Translations under genes and position numbers: made by a program
Notes under the pieces: model-generated
The model's database searches: none
What the model was told of the DNA's origin: nothing
Seen by the model: the letters and a program-made list of their open reading frames with translations, nothing else
Assembly: GCA_910586775.1 (NCBI GenBank)
Contig: CAJUJN010000008.1
Location: 2,375-66,374 of the forward strand
DNA length: 64,000 nucleotides
Source: an uncultured Acetatifactor sp.
GTDB lineage: Bacteria; Bacillota; Clostridia; Lachnospirales; Lachnospiraceae
Reading direction: 5' to 3'
In this document: piece by piece, positions 34,421-42,035 of the stretch
Layout: the number at the start of each line of letters is the position of its first letter
How positions within the stretch are numbered: position 1 is the stretch's first letter

Positions 34421-34620
34421 CCTGATTCCTCCTCGTAAAGAAAAATTTCCTCTATGGACATATCAAAATACCGGGCAATCTTAAACGCAAGTATAATGGA
34501 AGGATTGTATCTCCCGTTTTCCAGGGAACCGATAGTCTGTCTGGACACCTCCAGCGCATCCGCCAGTTCCTCCTGATTCATACCATGCTTTTTCCGAATT
34601 TCTTCAATGCGGTTTTTCAT
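34417..34620 (-). CDS. XRE-family (Cro/CI-like) transcriptional regulator
   Basis: 67 residues, essentially one helix-turn-helix: IEEIRKKHGMNQEELADALE, VSRQTIGSLENGRYNPSI, then FDMSIEEIFLYEEE. Start ATG 34620 has AAAGGAGG 8 bases upstream; a longer in-frame TTG start at 34758 would fall inside the -35 box and is rejected. Two operator-like repeats sit on its promoter (34705-34769), pointing to autoregulation. Cotranscribed with the membrane-protein gene. Confidence 0.92.
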   Translation of the reverse strand: MKNRIEEIRKKHGMNQEELADALEVSRQTIGSLENGRYNPSIILAFKIARYFDMSIEEIFLYEEESG

Positions 34621-34704
34621 GGATTTCCCTCCTTTCTGCCAAAACCGCCGGGTACCCGCTTCCGGCGCCAGGCCCGAATGTCCGTCCCGGAAAGCCCTCA
34701 GAAA

Positions 34705-34769
34705 TGTAAAGTTTGCTTTCCATAATCTGATTATAACTCTCCCCCTCAAAAATGTCAAGTGTACTTTCC
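34705..34769 (-). promoter_or_regulatory. Consensus promoter with paired operators for the XRE operon
   Basis: Minus strand TTGACA (34753-34758), 17-base spacer, TATAAT (34730-34735): perfect sigma-A consensus. Two near-identical 17-mers, GGAAAGTACACTTGACA (34753-34769, covering the -35) and GGAAAGCAAACTTTACA (34705-34721, just after the expected start site), match at 14 of 17 positions. Their placement fits repression by the XRE protein itself. Confidence 0.75.
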
Positions 34770-35058
34770 GTTTTCAAAAGCTCCGGAATCTATTTGTACA
34801 ATTCCAATACCGAGTTCCAGACTATACAGTCTGATACCAAGAGGAAAACACTTGTATCGAAAAAAATGAAAAACTGCACAGAAACTAAAGCGGATAAGGA
34901 AAAATGCGACAAACGCGCTGATATGCAGGTTATACTCGTGAACGCATTTAATTGCCGCTTTCAGCTCTGGAATACCGCGATGCGTTCACTCGTTATACTC
35001 TGCAGACGGCACAGCCGCCTGACCATGGCGGTCCTGCCGGAACCGTTCATGCGGAAAC
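34770..35058. repeat. Intergenic region carrying the right copy of the 20-bp direct repeat
   Basis: GTTATACTCGTGAACGCATT at 34929-34948 repeats 33897-33916 exactly. About 30 bases on, ATGCGTTCACTCGTTATAC (34980-34998) is an imperfect inverted copy. No gene seen in the stretch, which separates the chemoreceptor stop from the XRE promoter. Confidence 0.6.
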
Positions 35059-36741
35059 TTACCGCTCTCTCAGCCGGAATCTCTGGACGGCAACCTTCAG
35101 TTCTTCCGCCTGGCCGCTTAATTCCCTGGCGGATGCGGCGGATTTTTCCGCCGTGGCAGCGTTGGTCTGTACTACCTCGGAAATCTGCTCCATCCCCAGC
35201 GTCAGCTGCTTCAGCGACTGGGACTGCTCCACCGCGGAGCCTGCTATCCGCTCTACTATCTCCGTCGATTTCCTGGCGCTGGAGATTACCGCGGCAAGGG
35301 CTTCTGTCGTATCGGAGGACAGAGAGGCTCCATATGCCACCAACTGCATGGAGTTTTCAATCAGCTGCGTAATATTATGGGCGGAAGCGGAACTCTTGTT
35401 CGCCAGGGTCTGAACCTCATCCGCCACAACGGAAAAGCTTCTTCCCGCCTCTCCGGCCCGGGCTGCTTCCACAGAAGCATTCAGAGACAGAATCTTGGTC
35501 TGGAAAGCGATATCTTCCATGGTTTTGATGATTCCGCCAATCTGCTGGGAAGATTTCGAGATGTCCTCCATGGCAGCCGTGAGAGCCTCCATTTTCCGGT
35601 CACAGATCTCCAGCTGCATGGCAGCTTCTTCCGAAGCAGTCCTGGCATCTCCCGCATCCTCGGAAGTGCGGTCAACCTGCCTGGATATATCCTGAATGCT
35701 GGCAGACAGTTCCTGAACGGCGGCAGCCTGCTCCACACTGCCGCTGGAAAGGGTCTGGGCATCCGTTGCCATCTGCACCGACTCCTCGGAAACCTGCTGT
35801 GCCGTAACGTGAATACGGGAAAGCGCTGTGTTGAGGGCATCCAGTATCTGCCCCATAGCCGCCTGAATAGGCGCAAATTCCCCCAAATAATCGTTTCCCA
35901 CGGTCAGGTTCATATTCCCCTGGGCCATCTGGGCCAGTGTGTAATCGATATCCTGAATATATTTCTTCAGCTCCCTTCTGGTCTCGTGGATGGACTCCAC
36001 AAGCATGCCAATCTCCGAAGTATTGGACTCCAGTGAAAATTTTGCCGAAAGATTTCCCCTGGAAATCTCCCCTATCTGGTTTTTTACCGCAAGTACGGGA
36101 CGCATAATCTGAATCCTGGTCACCGCCATGTTCAGCACAGTGATAATGCCCACCATAACCAGTGCGCAAATCATGGTCATCTCGATATAGTCCTCCCGCT
36201 TCTCCAGAGCCTGCAGCTGCTCCAGAGACCTGGTATCCAGCGCGGAGAGAAATGCCTCTTTCAACTCATTTATTTTCGCTATGGACGCGCTGTATTCCGT
36301 TCCGTACACATATTCGATGGCTTTTTCACGCTCTCCAGCCTGCACCTCCTTCATGGCCTCATCCTCCAGGGGCACCAGTTCATTGGAAAGGGAGGACATC
36401 CGGTCAATCATTTCCTGTTCCTGCTCCGTAATACCAATCTCCTGAAGGGCGGCCACACCCTTGTCCCTGTTTTTCAGTTCATTGACTTCCCTCCAGTAGT
36501 TATCATAATGCTCCTGCCCGCCCGTGGCGGCAAATGCCCTGACTTCATTGGTCAGATAGGCAGAACCGTCCATAAACCGATTGGCATTATAGGTAAGTTC
36601 AAACCGTTCCTCGCTTGCATCATTCAGCTGTTTGCTGACACCGCTGTAGGAAAACAGGGAAACTACCAGAAACAGCAGCGCCAGAATGGAGATTCCATTC
36701 AAAATCAATATCAGTGTGGATTGCTTCATCGCTCTTTTCAT
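35059..36741 (-). CDS. Methyl-accepting chemotaxis protein
   Basis: 560 residues: TM1 (LILILNGISILALLFLVVSL), an outer four-helix-bundle sensor region of about 145 residues, TM2 (MTMICALVMVGIITVLNMAV), HAMP (RPVLAVKNQIGEISRGNL) and a signalling domain with the conserved hairpin tip in truncated spelling (EDIAFQTKILSLNASVEAAR, AGEAGRSFSVVADEVQTLA). The tip reads IAFQTKILSLNA where INxQTNLLALNA is usual. It should relay ligand signals to CheA/CheW; no other chemotaxis gene is in the window. ATG 36741 follows GAGAGGAGTATAAT. Confidence 0.94.
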   Translation of the reverse strand: MKRAMKQSTLILILNGISILALLFLVVSLFSYSGVSKQLNDASEERFELTYNANRFMDGSAYLTNEVRAFAATGGQEHYDNYWREVNELKNRDKGVAALQEIGITEQEQEMIDRMSSLSNELVPLEDEAMKEVQAGEREKAIEYVYGTEYSASIAKINELKEAFLSALDTRSLEQLQALEKREDYIEMTMICALVMVGIITVLNMAVTRIQIMRPVLAVKNQIGEISRGNLSAKFSLESNTSEIGMLVESIHETRRELKKYIQDIDYTLAQMAQGNMNLTVGNDYLGEFAPIQAAMGQILDALNTALSRIHVTAQQVSEESVQMATDAQTLSSGSVEQAAAVQELSASIQDISRQVDRTSEDAGDARTASEEAAMQLEICDRKMEALTAAMEDISKSSQQIGGIIKTMEDIAFQTKILSLNASVEAARAGEAGRSFSVVADEVQTLANKSSASAHNITQLIENSMQLVAYGASLSSDTTEALAAVISSARKSTEIVERIAGSAVEQSQSLKQLTLGMEQISEVVQTNAATAEKSAASARELSGQAEELKVAVQRFRLRER

Positions 36742-36893
36742 ATTATACTCCTCTCAATGCATCCCAAGACGCCTTTCCTGCTGTCCCTCCCCGTCCATAC
36801 GGCAGTTCCGCATATCGGGGGACGGAAATTCCACCCCATGCAGCTCCCCCCGTCCACGCGGCGATTCCGGGCAAAAAACATGGAAAAACGCAA

Positions 36894-37916
36894 TCACAAC
36901 TCTTTAACAAAACAGATAATCCGGTTCGCCTCACGGAACCCCATGGCCCGGTGAAAACCCGGGCTGTCTGTATTTTCCAGCTCACAGTCACTGGCAAATT
37001 CCCTGCATTCCCTCTCTCCTGCCCATTTCTCGCATTCCCTCAAAAGCGCCCGGGCATAGCCCCTGTTCCGGAACTCTTCCCGCACGAATATGCCTTCCAG
37101 ATAACCCACGGGCGTGGATTCGGTTCCTTCCACATAATCATGCCGCAGCCCGCACTGGGCAAATCCCACGGGAAGTCCCCCTGCATAGGACAGGAAAAAG
37201 CAGGCGTCCTCTTTCGTCATTGTCCCGCAAATGTCCTCAGCCATTTCCTGCAGGGTATGACTGTCCCACATCTGTACGGCCAGTTCCGCCACAGTGTCCG
37301 CATCCTGCAAACCGGCTTTTCTTATCCGAAAAACCGTCCACTGTTCCTTTTCCGTAACGTTGTAGATATCCCTGTTCATCTTTTTCTCGAAATATGATTT
37401 TAATGCCAGGTTATCCTCCCACTTATCCCGGGGATAGGAACCGTATCTGCGCTTTACGTCTTCCATCCGCTCTTCCATGTCCAGCACTCCCCGGCTGCCT
37501 GCCAGGGAATCACACAGCCGGATCAGCATATCATACTCATCCGTGACAGCTGTCTGCAATGCCTCCCGTATCATGCGCAGTTCCTCTTCCGTGGTGTCGA
37601 AATTTCCGATGTAACCGTCGGTGGTTTTGTCATGAAAGGAATGGGTGAGGCAAATCCGTGCCGCTTCGTCATACCCCAGGGACAGCATATATGAATAGCC
37701 GTCGGATACATGTCCCAGATGCCTTCCGCCGAATTTTCTCCCTATGTCATGCAGCAGTCCCAGTATGTATGCCTTGTCCGGATCCATATCTCCGCAGGCC
37801 CGGGCGATTCTCTCCGCGCAGTGAGCCGCCACGCGGCTGTGATCCCCCCAGGGTCCCGGGTTACACTTCTCAGCTTCCACCAAAAGTTCTTCTGCCTGTT
37901 TTCTTGTGAGCAACAT
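36894..37916 (-). CDS. HD-domain hydrolase fused to an AAC(6')-type aminoglycoside acetyltransferase
   Basis: 340 residues. Residues 1-150 form an HD phosphohydrolase-like domain: GDHSRVAAHCAERIA, GLLHDIGRKFGGRHLGH, CLTHSFHDKTTDG, with a late Asp in IRLCDSLAG. After a short linker, residues about 193-340 form a GNAT domain with strong AAC(6')-I features: VGFAQCGLRHDYVEGTEST, PVGYLEGIFVREEFRNRGYA (acetyl-CoA loop), REFASDCELENTDSPGFH, and GFREANRIICFVKEL at the C-terminus. AAC(6')-I enzymes acetylate the 6'-amino group of aminoglycosides. Whether this chromosomal fusion confers resistance is unknown; a different amine substrate is possible. ATG 37916 follows GGAAGGAAAATT, and a good promoter lies upstream. 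The next gene on this strand (chemoreceptor) starts 150 bases on. Confidence 0.88.
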   Translation of the reverse strand: MLLTRKQAEELLVEAEKCNPGPWGDHSRVAAHCAERIARACGDMDPDKAYILGLLHDIGRKFGGRHLGHVSDGYSYMLSLGYDEAARICLTHSFHDKTTDGYIGNFDTTEEELRMIREALQTAVTDEYDMLIRLCDSLAGSRGVLDMEERMEDVKRRYGSYPRDKWEDNLALKSYFEKKMNRDIYNVTEKEQWTVFRIRKAGLQDADTVAELAVQMWDSHTLQEMAEDICGTMTKEDACFFLSYAGGLPVGFAQCGLRHDYVEGTESTPVGYLEGIFVREEFRNRGYARALLRECEKWAGERECREFASDCELENTDSPGFHRAMGFREANRIICFVKEL

Positions 37917-37948
37917 AATTTTCCTTCCTGATTTCCATCGCTGCTTTC

Positions 37949-37977
37949 AGTATATATGATATATATGCATTTGTAAA
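37949..37977 (-). promoter_or_regulatory. Promoter of the HD-AAC(6') gene
   Basis: Minus strand TTTACA (37972-37977), 17-base spacer, TATACT (37949-37954), about 30 bases before the ATG. The rest of 37978-38160 holds no recognisable feature. Confidence 0.7.
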
Positions 37978-38161
37978 GCATTTTACCGCCAGTACAGCTT
38001 TGCGCCGAATCCTATTTCACATCTCAAAGGTGTACTGTATGTTGCATTGCACACACAGTACAACGGCAGAATATTCACCCAGGTATATGCTGCAAAGTAA
38101 CCTGTTTCTCACTGTTCCGAAGCTGTGTTCTGAAATATATCTGATCAATGCCTTTACATAC

Positions 38162-38190
38162 TTGATTATAGTAAAGGAAAGTGTTAAAAT
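38162..38190 (+). promoter_or_regulatory. Promoter of the bacteriohemerythrin gene
   Basis: TTGATT (38162-38167), 17-base spacer, TAAAAT (38185-38190), 45 bases before ATG 38236. Confidence 0.65.
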
Positions 38191-38235
38191 TAGGAATCAT
38201 TATGAATATCTTGATATACAGGAGGAATCACTACA

Positions 38236-38637
38236 ATGTACGAAATGAAACCGGAATATTACACAGGAATCGAAGCCATAGACCAGGAGCATGGAAAATT
38301 ATTTTCCCTGGCCCAGGAAACCCATGAGCTGTTGAATGACAATCTTCAATACGATAAAACAGAAAGCCTTACCCGTCTGATTTCCGAACTCATTGATTAC
38401 ACAAAAATACACTTTTCCCATGAGGAAGCTTATTTGGAAAAAATTCAATATGAGCATATAAAAGAACACATTGCCCAGCACCGCAGCTTCGAGGAAAGTC
38501 TGCTGCGGTTTGATCTGGACGATATGGGAGAGGATGCCGAAAGCCAGAATGCATTTGTGGAGGATCTGCTGGGGTTCCTGATCACCTGGCTGATCAATCA
38601 TATCCAGAGGACAGACATGCTCTATGTAAACCGGTAA
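38236..38637 (+). CDS. Bacteriohemerythrin
   Basis: A 133-residue non-heme di-iron oxygen-binding protein. The metal ligands appear in the expected order: GIEAIDQEHGKLF (His), YTKIHFSHEEAYLEK (His, Glu), HIKEHIAQHRSFEE (His, His) and LINHIQRTDMLY (His, Asp). In anaerobes such proteins are thought to sense or scavenge oxygen. ATG 38236 follows CAGGAGGAATCACTACA. Single-gene transcript with its own promoter; it converges with the TRIC-family gene. Confidence 0.95.
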   Translation: MYEMKPEYYTGIEAIDQEHGKLFSLAQETHELLNDNLQYDKTESLTRLISELIDYTKIHFSHEEAYLEKIQYEHIKEHIAQHRSFEESLLRFDLDDMGEDAESQNAFVEDLLGFLITWLINHIQRTDMLYVNR

Positions 38638-38678
38638 AGCCGGGGTTTTCCGACTTCTGGCATCGCGCTGCGCTCCTG

Positions 38679-39320
38679 TCATTTTATCCGGGGCAAATCC
38701 CACTCAAAATGCGCTGCCAGGAGACGGATTACCACCACCAGGCCGCCTGCCATCCACAATGCGCCGGCGGCACTGACCAGCCGGTCCGCGATATGGTAAT
38801 ACATCATGGCACCTGCCAGTGCTGCCAGTGCATAAATGCGCTTTCGGAAAATCTTCGGCACTTCCCCTGCCATGGTATCCCGCAGCATGCCGCCGCCCAC
38901 ACCGGTGAGCACGCCCACGAATACGGAGAGAAAGCCGTTTTCCCCGTATCCGCATTCTATTGCCGTCCTCACGCCGATGACGGAAAACAGTCCCAGCCCC
39001 AGAGAATCCACCAGATTGAGAAATATTTCAAACCAGTGACGGTTCTTCTCCGACCAGGAATAGCGGGCCAGAACAAATGCCGTCAGGGCAGTGGCTGTGG
39101 CCCAGGTCACATAGACCGGGTTCTGGAAGGCTGCCGGCGGCGTATTACCCAGAAGCAGATCCCGTATAATGCCCCCGCCCACTGCCGTCACCACTCCCAA
39201 TACCACCACGCCCAGGACATCCATTTTCTTCCGCATGGCCGTCATGGCTCCCGACACGGAAAACGCCACGGTCCCCAATATCTCGGTTACCGATACCATG
39301 TAATGCATCCAGTCCATCAT
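38679..39320 (-). CDS. TRIC/UPF0126 family membrane protein
   Basis: 213 residues, seven predicted helices, built of two homologous halves each with a glycine-rich motif: GVVTAVGGGIIRDLLLGNTP and GVLTGVGGGMLRDTMAGEVP. This is the prokaryotic trimeric intracellular cation-channel (YadS/YicG) family, thought to conduct monovalent cations. ATG 39320 follows AGGGGGACTAA. Confidence 0.93.
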   Translation of the reverse strand: MMDWMHYMVSVTEILGTVAFSVSGAMTAMRKKMDVLGVVVLGVVTAVGGGIIRDLLLGNTPPAAFQNPVYVTWATATALTAFVLARYSWSEKNRHWFEIFLNLVDSLGLGLFSVIGVRTAIECGYGENGFLSVFVGVLTGVGGGMLRDTMAGEVPKIFRKRIYALAALAGAMMYYHIADRLVSAAGALWMAGGLVVVIRLLAAHFEWDLPRIK

Positions 39321-39474
39321 TTAGTCCCCCTGTACGTTCTTCTGAATTTCTTTGCCGCCAAACGGGCTTTCCCGGACAATTGCAACCCCGGTACTCACAA
39401 GACGGCAGCCTGCAGAACGCTTATCTTTTACGATATGATTATACAGCAGTCTGTCAAAATAGCAAGCTCCGTAT

Positions 39475-39502
39475 TGTATTTTCAGCAGCCAGGCATTATA
39501 AT
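39475..39502 (+). promoter_or_regulatory. Candidate promoter for the DUF3863 gene
   Basis: TTGTAT (39475-39480), 16-base spacer, TATAAT (39497-39502), 137 bases upstream of ATG 39639. The remaining intergenic DNA (39321-39638) shows no other feature. Confidence 0.5.
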
Positions 39503-39638
39503 GACAGTAAACCCCCATGCAAAAAGGCCCGGCTGCCCCACCCTGCATGAAAGCCGGGGGTACTGTGGATGAACACAAACCCGCAGGAGAACCTGCCAAA
39601 AACCCTGCGCCCGGCAAACGGGCAGAAAGGATAGAAGC

Positions 39639-42005
39639 ATGAATCAGGCTGTAATCGTCAATATCTACAATTTTATCCGCATGTCCCATGTAGAACCCAG
39701 CATCTTTATCCCGGACGATTTCGAAACTGTCCGAAACCAGATAACCCTGGTCCGGCAGTACGGTTTTCCGGCAACCTATGCATTAAAATACGATGCCCTC
39801 ATGGAGCCCCGCTATCAGGAGCTGCTGAAAACTTTCACGGGCGACACGGATGAAATCTCCGCCTGGTGGGAAATCACGGAGCCGCTGTGCAGAAAGGCCG
39901 GGGTGGCCTTCCGGGGCGTCCGTAGCGAAGAATATGACGAGCGCGTCAACAGCGCTTACAGCATCGGCTACACGCCGGAAGAACGCCGGAAACTGGTTGA
40001 CGCCTATATGGAAGATTTTTACCGGGTTTTCGGTTATTATCCCAGGACCATCGGCTCCTGGGTGCTGGACACGGTAACCGTCTCCCATGCGGCGGAAAAA
40101 TACGGCGTCATTGGAAGCGCCATCTGCCGGGACCAGATGGGAACCGACGGATTTACTCTCTGGGGCGGGTTTCCCAACGGTATCTACTATCCAAGCCGCA
40201 ATAACGAAAACCTTCCGGCCAATACATATGAAGGACAGCTTTCTGTCCCCATGTTCCGGCTGCTGGGGCCTGATCCCATCTACAACTTCGAACAGGATGT
40301 ACGCGCCGGGCTTCAGGGAGTCTACACTTTGGAACCCTCATGGCTCATCGGGCGCAATCCGGAATGGATATCCTGGTTTTTCGGCTGTCTGACGGAAGAA
40401 GATGCCCTGGGAGCAGGATACGCCCATGTGGGGCAGGAAAACAATTTCCTCTGGGAGAATATAAAGCCCGGTATGGAGCCGCAGCTGAAAAAGCTGAAAG
40501 AACTTCATGCAGAAGGGAAAATCAGAATCGAAACCATGGCCGCAAGCGCAGAATGGTTCGGCAGGACTTACCGTCTCACCCCGCCCATGACCTTCCAGGC
40601 TTCCCGGGACTGGGATACGGACAACGGACTGTCTGCCCAGTGGTATGCCTGCAGCAACTACCGGTTGGGCTTCCTGGGCGAGAAGGGACATCTGCGCATC
40701 CGTGATTTCTTCCTGTACCGCCAGGAGTATCCGTCCAGATACCTGAATGCACCCATGGACAATGCCAAAAGCACCTTCGACGCATTGCCGGTACTGTTCC
40801 CTCAGATTTGGATGGACGAAAATGGCACACGGCCGTTTATCCGGCTGTTGGATGAAGACGGAAAAGAGCCCTGCGGTACAATCTGCTATAAAGCCCTGGA
40901 TAAACTCAGTGCCCGGGCAATGCTCTGCGGAGAAAAGGACAAAAGCCTGACGGCCTGCTTTACCCTTTCACCCGACAGGATGGTACTGGAGGGAAATTGC
41001 CGCCTGTCCTTTGACACCCTTCCGGTTTTCCGGTCCTGTGAAAACGGAAAAATCACGATGGAACACCGGGGGTTTTCTTACGGATTTGAAGTGGAAAAAG
41101 GTCGAATTGCCCATTGCGGAACAGACGGCCTGGAACTTTATCCTGAAGAGGGAACACTGTGCCTGAAGCTTGGGGCGCATATTGAAAAGGAAGCTGTTTT
41201 CAAAGCGCCCTCACTGCATGGTACCAGGCAGGAAATTCCTGCCGGCAGACCCGTTTCTTCCGCAGTCATCCCGGTTCCCCCCATGGCTCCGGTTATGGAG
41301 CCGGCATCCTGCGTCTTCCCTGCAGGCAGCACCGCGCAGGTCCGGATATATGCAGAGGAACCAGGCGATATCCGCTATACTCTGAACGGGTCGGAGCCCA
41401 CGGAAAGCTCCGCTCTTTACACCCGTCCCCTTGAACTGGACACGGACACAATTATCCTGGCAAGGCTCTTCCTGCCAGACGGACGTTTAAGCGAAGTTTT
41501 TGCATCGGAATACCGTTTCAGCATTCCGGGCATACTTCTCACCAGTACTACACGTTTTGACCCGCGCCCTGTCTTCCGGGGAAAAGGCATTACAGACCTT
41601 CTGGAATCCAGACGCGGCTCCCTGGACTATCTGGACGGCCGTTGGCGGGGAACCCTTGAAAATCTGGAAGTCTGCGGCCGGCTTCCGGCACTTATGCCCG
41701 TGGGCCAGATCACGGCAGGCTTCCTCTCCCATCACCGCTCGGGAATCATTTATCCTGAGTTCCTGGAACTTTTCACAGGACCTGACCCTGAGCACCTGAC
41801 CCTGACCGCGGACCTTGCCCTTCCCTGCGGCCCCTGTGCCAGAGAAATTGCCAGACAGGATTTCTCCCTTTCTGTGAACAAAGAAATCGGCGCTTTCCGG
41901 TTTGTGGCACACCGATATGCGAAAATGCCTCAGTGGTGCTGCTATAAAGGCTCCCCGGGTGTATTCACCATGGCAGATAATATCATCGTTTCACCCGGAA
42001 AATAA
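39639..42005 (+). CDS. DUF3863/DUF3864 protein with chitobiase-like and discoidin-like C-terminal domains
   Basis: 788 residues without a signal peptide. The first half (VNIYNFIRMSHVEPSIFIPD, HAAEKYGVIGSAICRDQMGTD, GFTLWGGFPNGIYYPSRN, GYAHVGQENNFLWENI) matches DUF3863, a barrel-like domain related to polysaccharide deacetylases and glycosidases; DUF3864 follows. About residues 560-640 resemble the chitobiase/beta-hexosaminidase C-terminal fold (GDIRYTLNGSEPTESSALYT). The last 130 residues look like the F5/8-type module found after it. Likely a cytosolic or peripheral carbohydrate-active protein of unknown substrate. ATG 39639 follows AAAGGATAGAAGC. Single-gene transcript facing the ABC genes. 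Confidence 0.8.
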   Translation: MNQAVIVNIYNFIRMSHVEPSIFIPDDFETVRNQITLVRQYGFPATYALKYDALMEPRYQELLKTFTGDTDEISAWWEITEPLCRKAGVAFRGVRSEEYDERVNSAYSIGYTPEERRKLVDAYMEDFYRVFGYYPRTIGSWVLDTVTVSHAAEKYGVIGSAICRDQMGTDGFTLWGGFPNGIYYPSRNNENLPANTYEGQLSVPMFRLLGPDPIYNFEQDVRAGLQGVYTLEPSWLIGRNPEWISWFFGCLTEEDALGAGYAHVGQENNFLWENIKPGMEPQLKKLKELHAEGKIRIETMAASAEWFGRTYRLTPPMTFQASRDWDTDNGLSAQWYACSNYRLGFLGEKGHLRIRDFFLYRQEYPSRYLNAPMDNAKSTFDALPVLFPQIWMDENGTRPFIRLLDEDGKEPCGTICYKALDKLSARAMLCGEKDKSLTACFTLSPDRMVLEGNCRLSFDTLPVFRSCENGKITMEHRGFSYGFEVEKGRIAHCGTDGLELYPEEGTLCLKLGAHIEKEAVFKAPSLHGTRQEIPAGRPVSSAVIPVPPMAPVMEPASCVFPAGSTAQVRIYAEEPGDIRYTLNGSEPTESSALYTRPLELDTDTIILARLFLPDGRLSEVFASEYRFSIPGILLTSTTRFDPRPVFRGKGITDLLESRRGSLDYLDGRWRGTLENLEVCGRLPALMPVGQITAGFLSHHRSGIIYPEFLELFTGPDPEHLTLTADLALPCGPCAREIARQDFSLSVNKEIGAFRFVAHRYAKMPQWCCYKGSPGVFTMADNIIVSPGK

Positions 42006-42035
42006 GCCGCACCACGGCAGGCTGCTGAGCAGATG

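Noticed and set aside
38000..38248. 82-codon plus-strand ORF before bacteriohemerythrin
   Set aside because: It spans the promoter and ribosome site of the bacteriohemerythrin gene and shows no motif or start signal.
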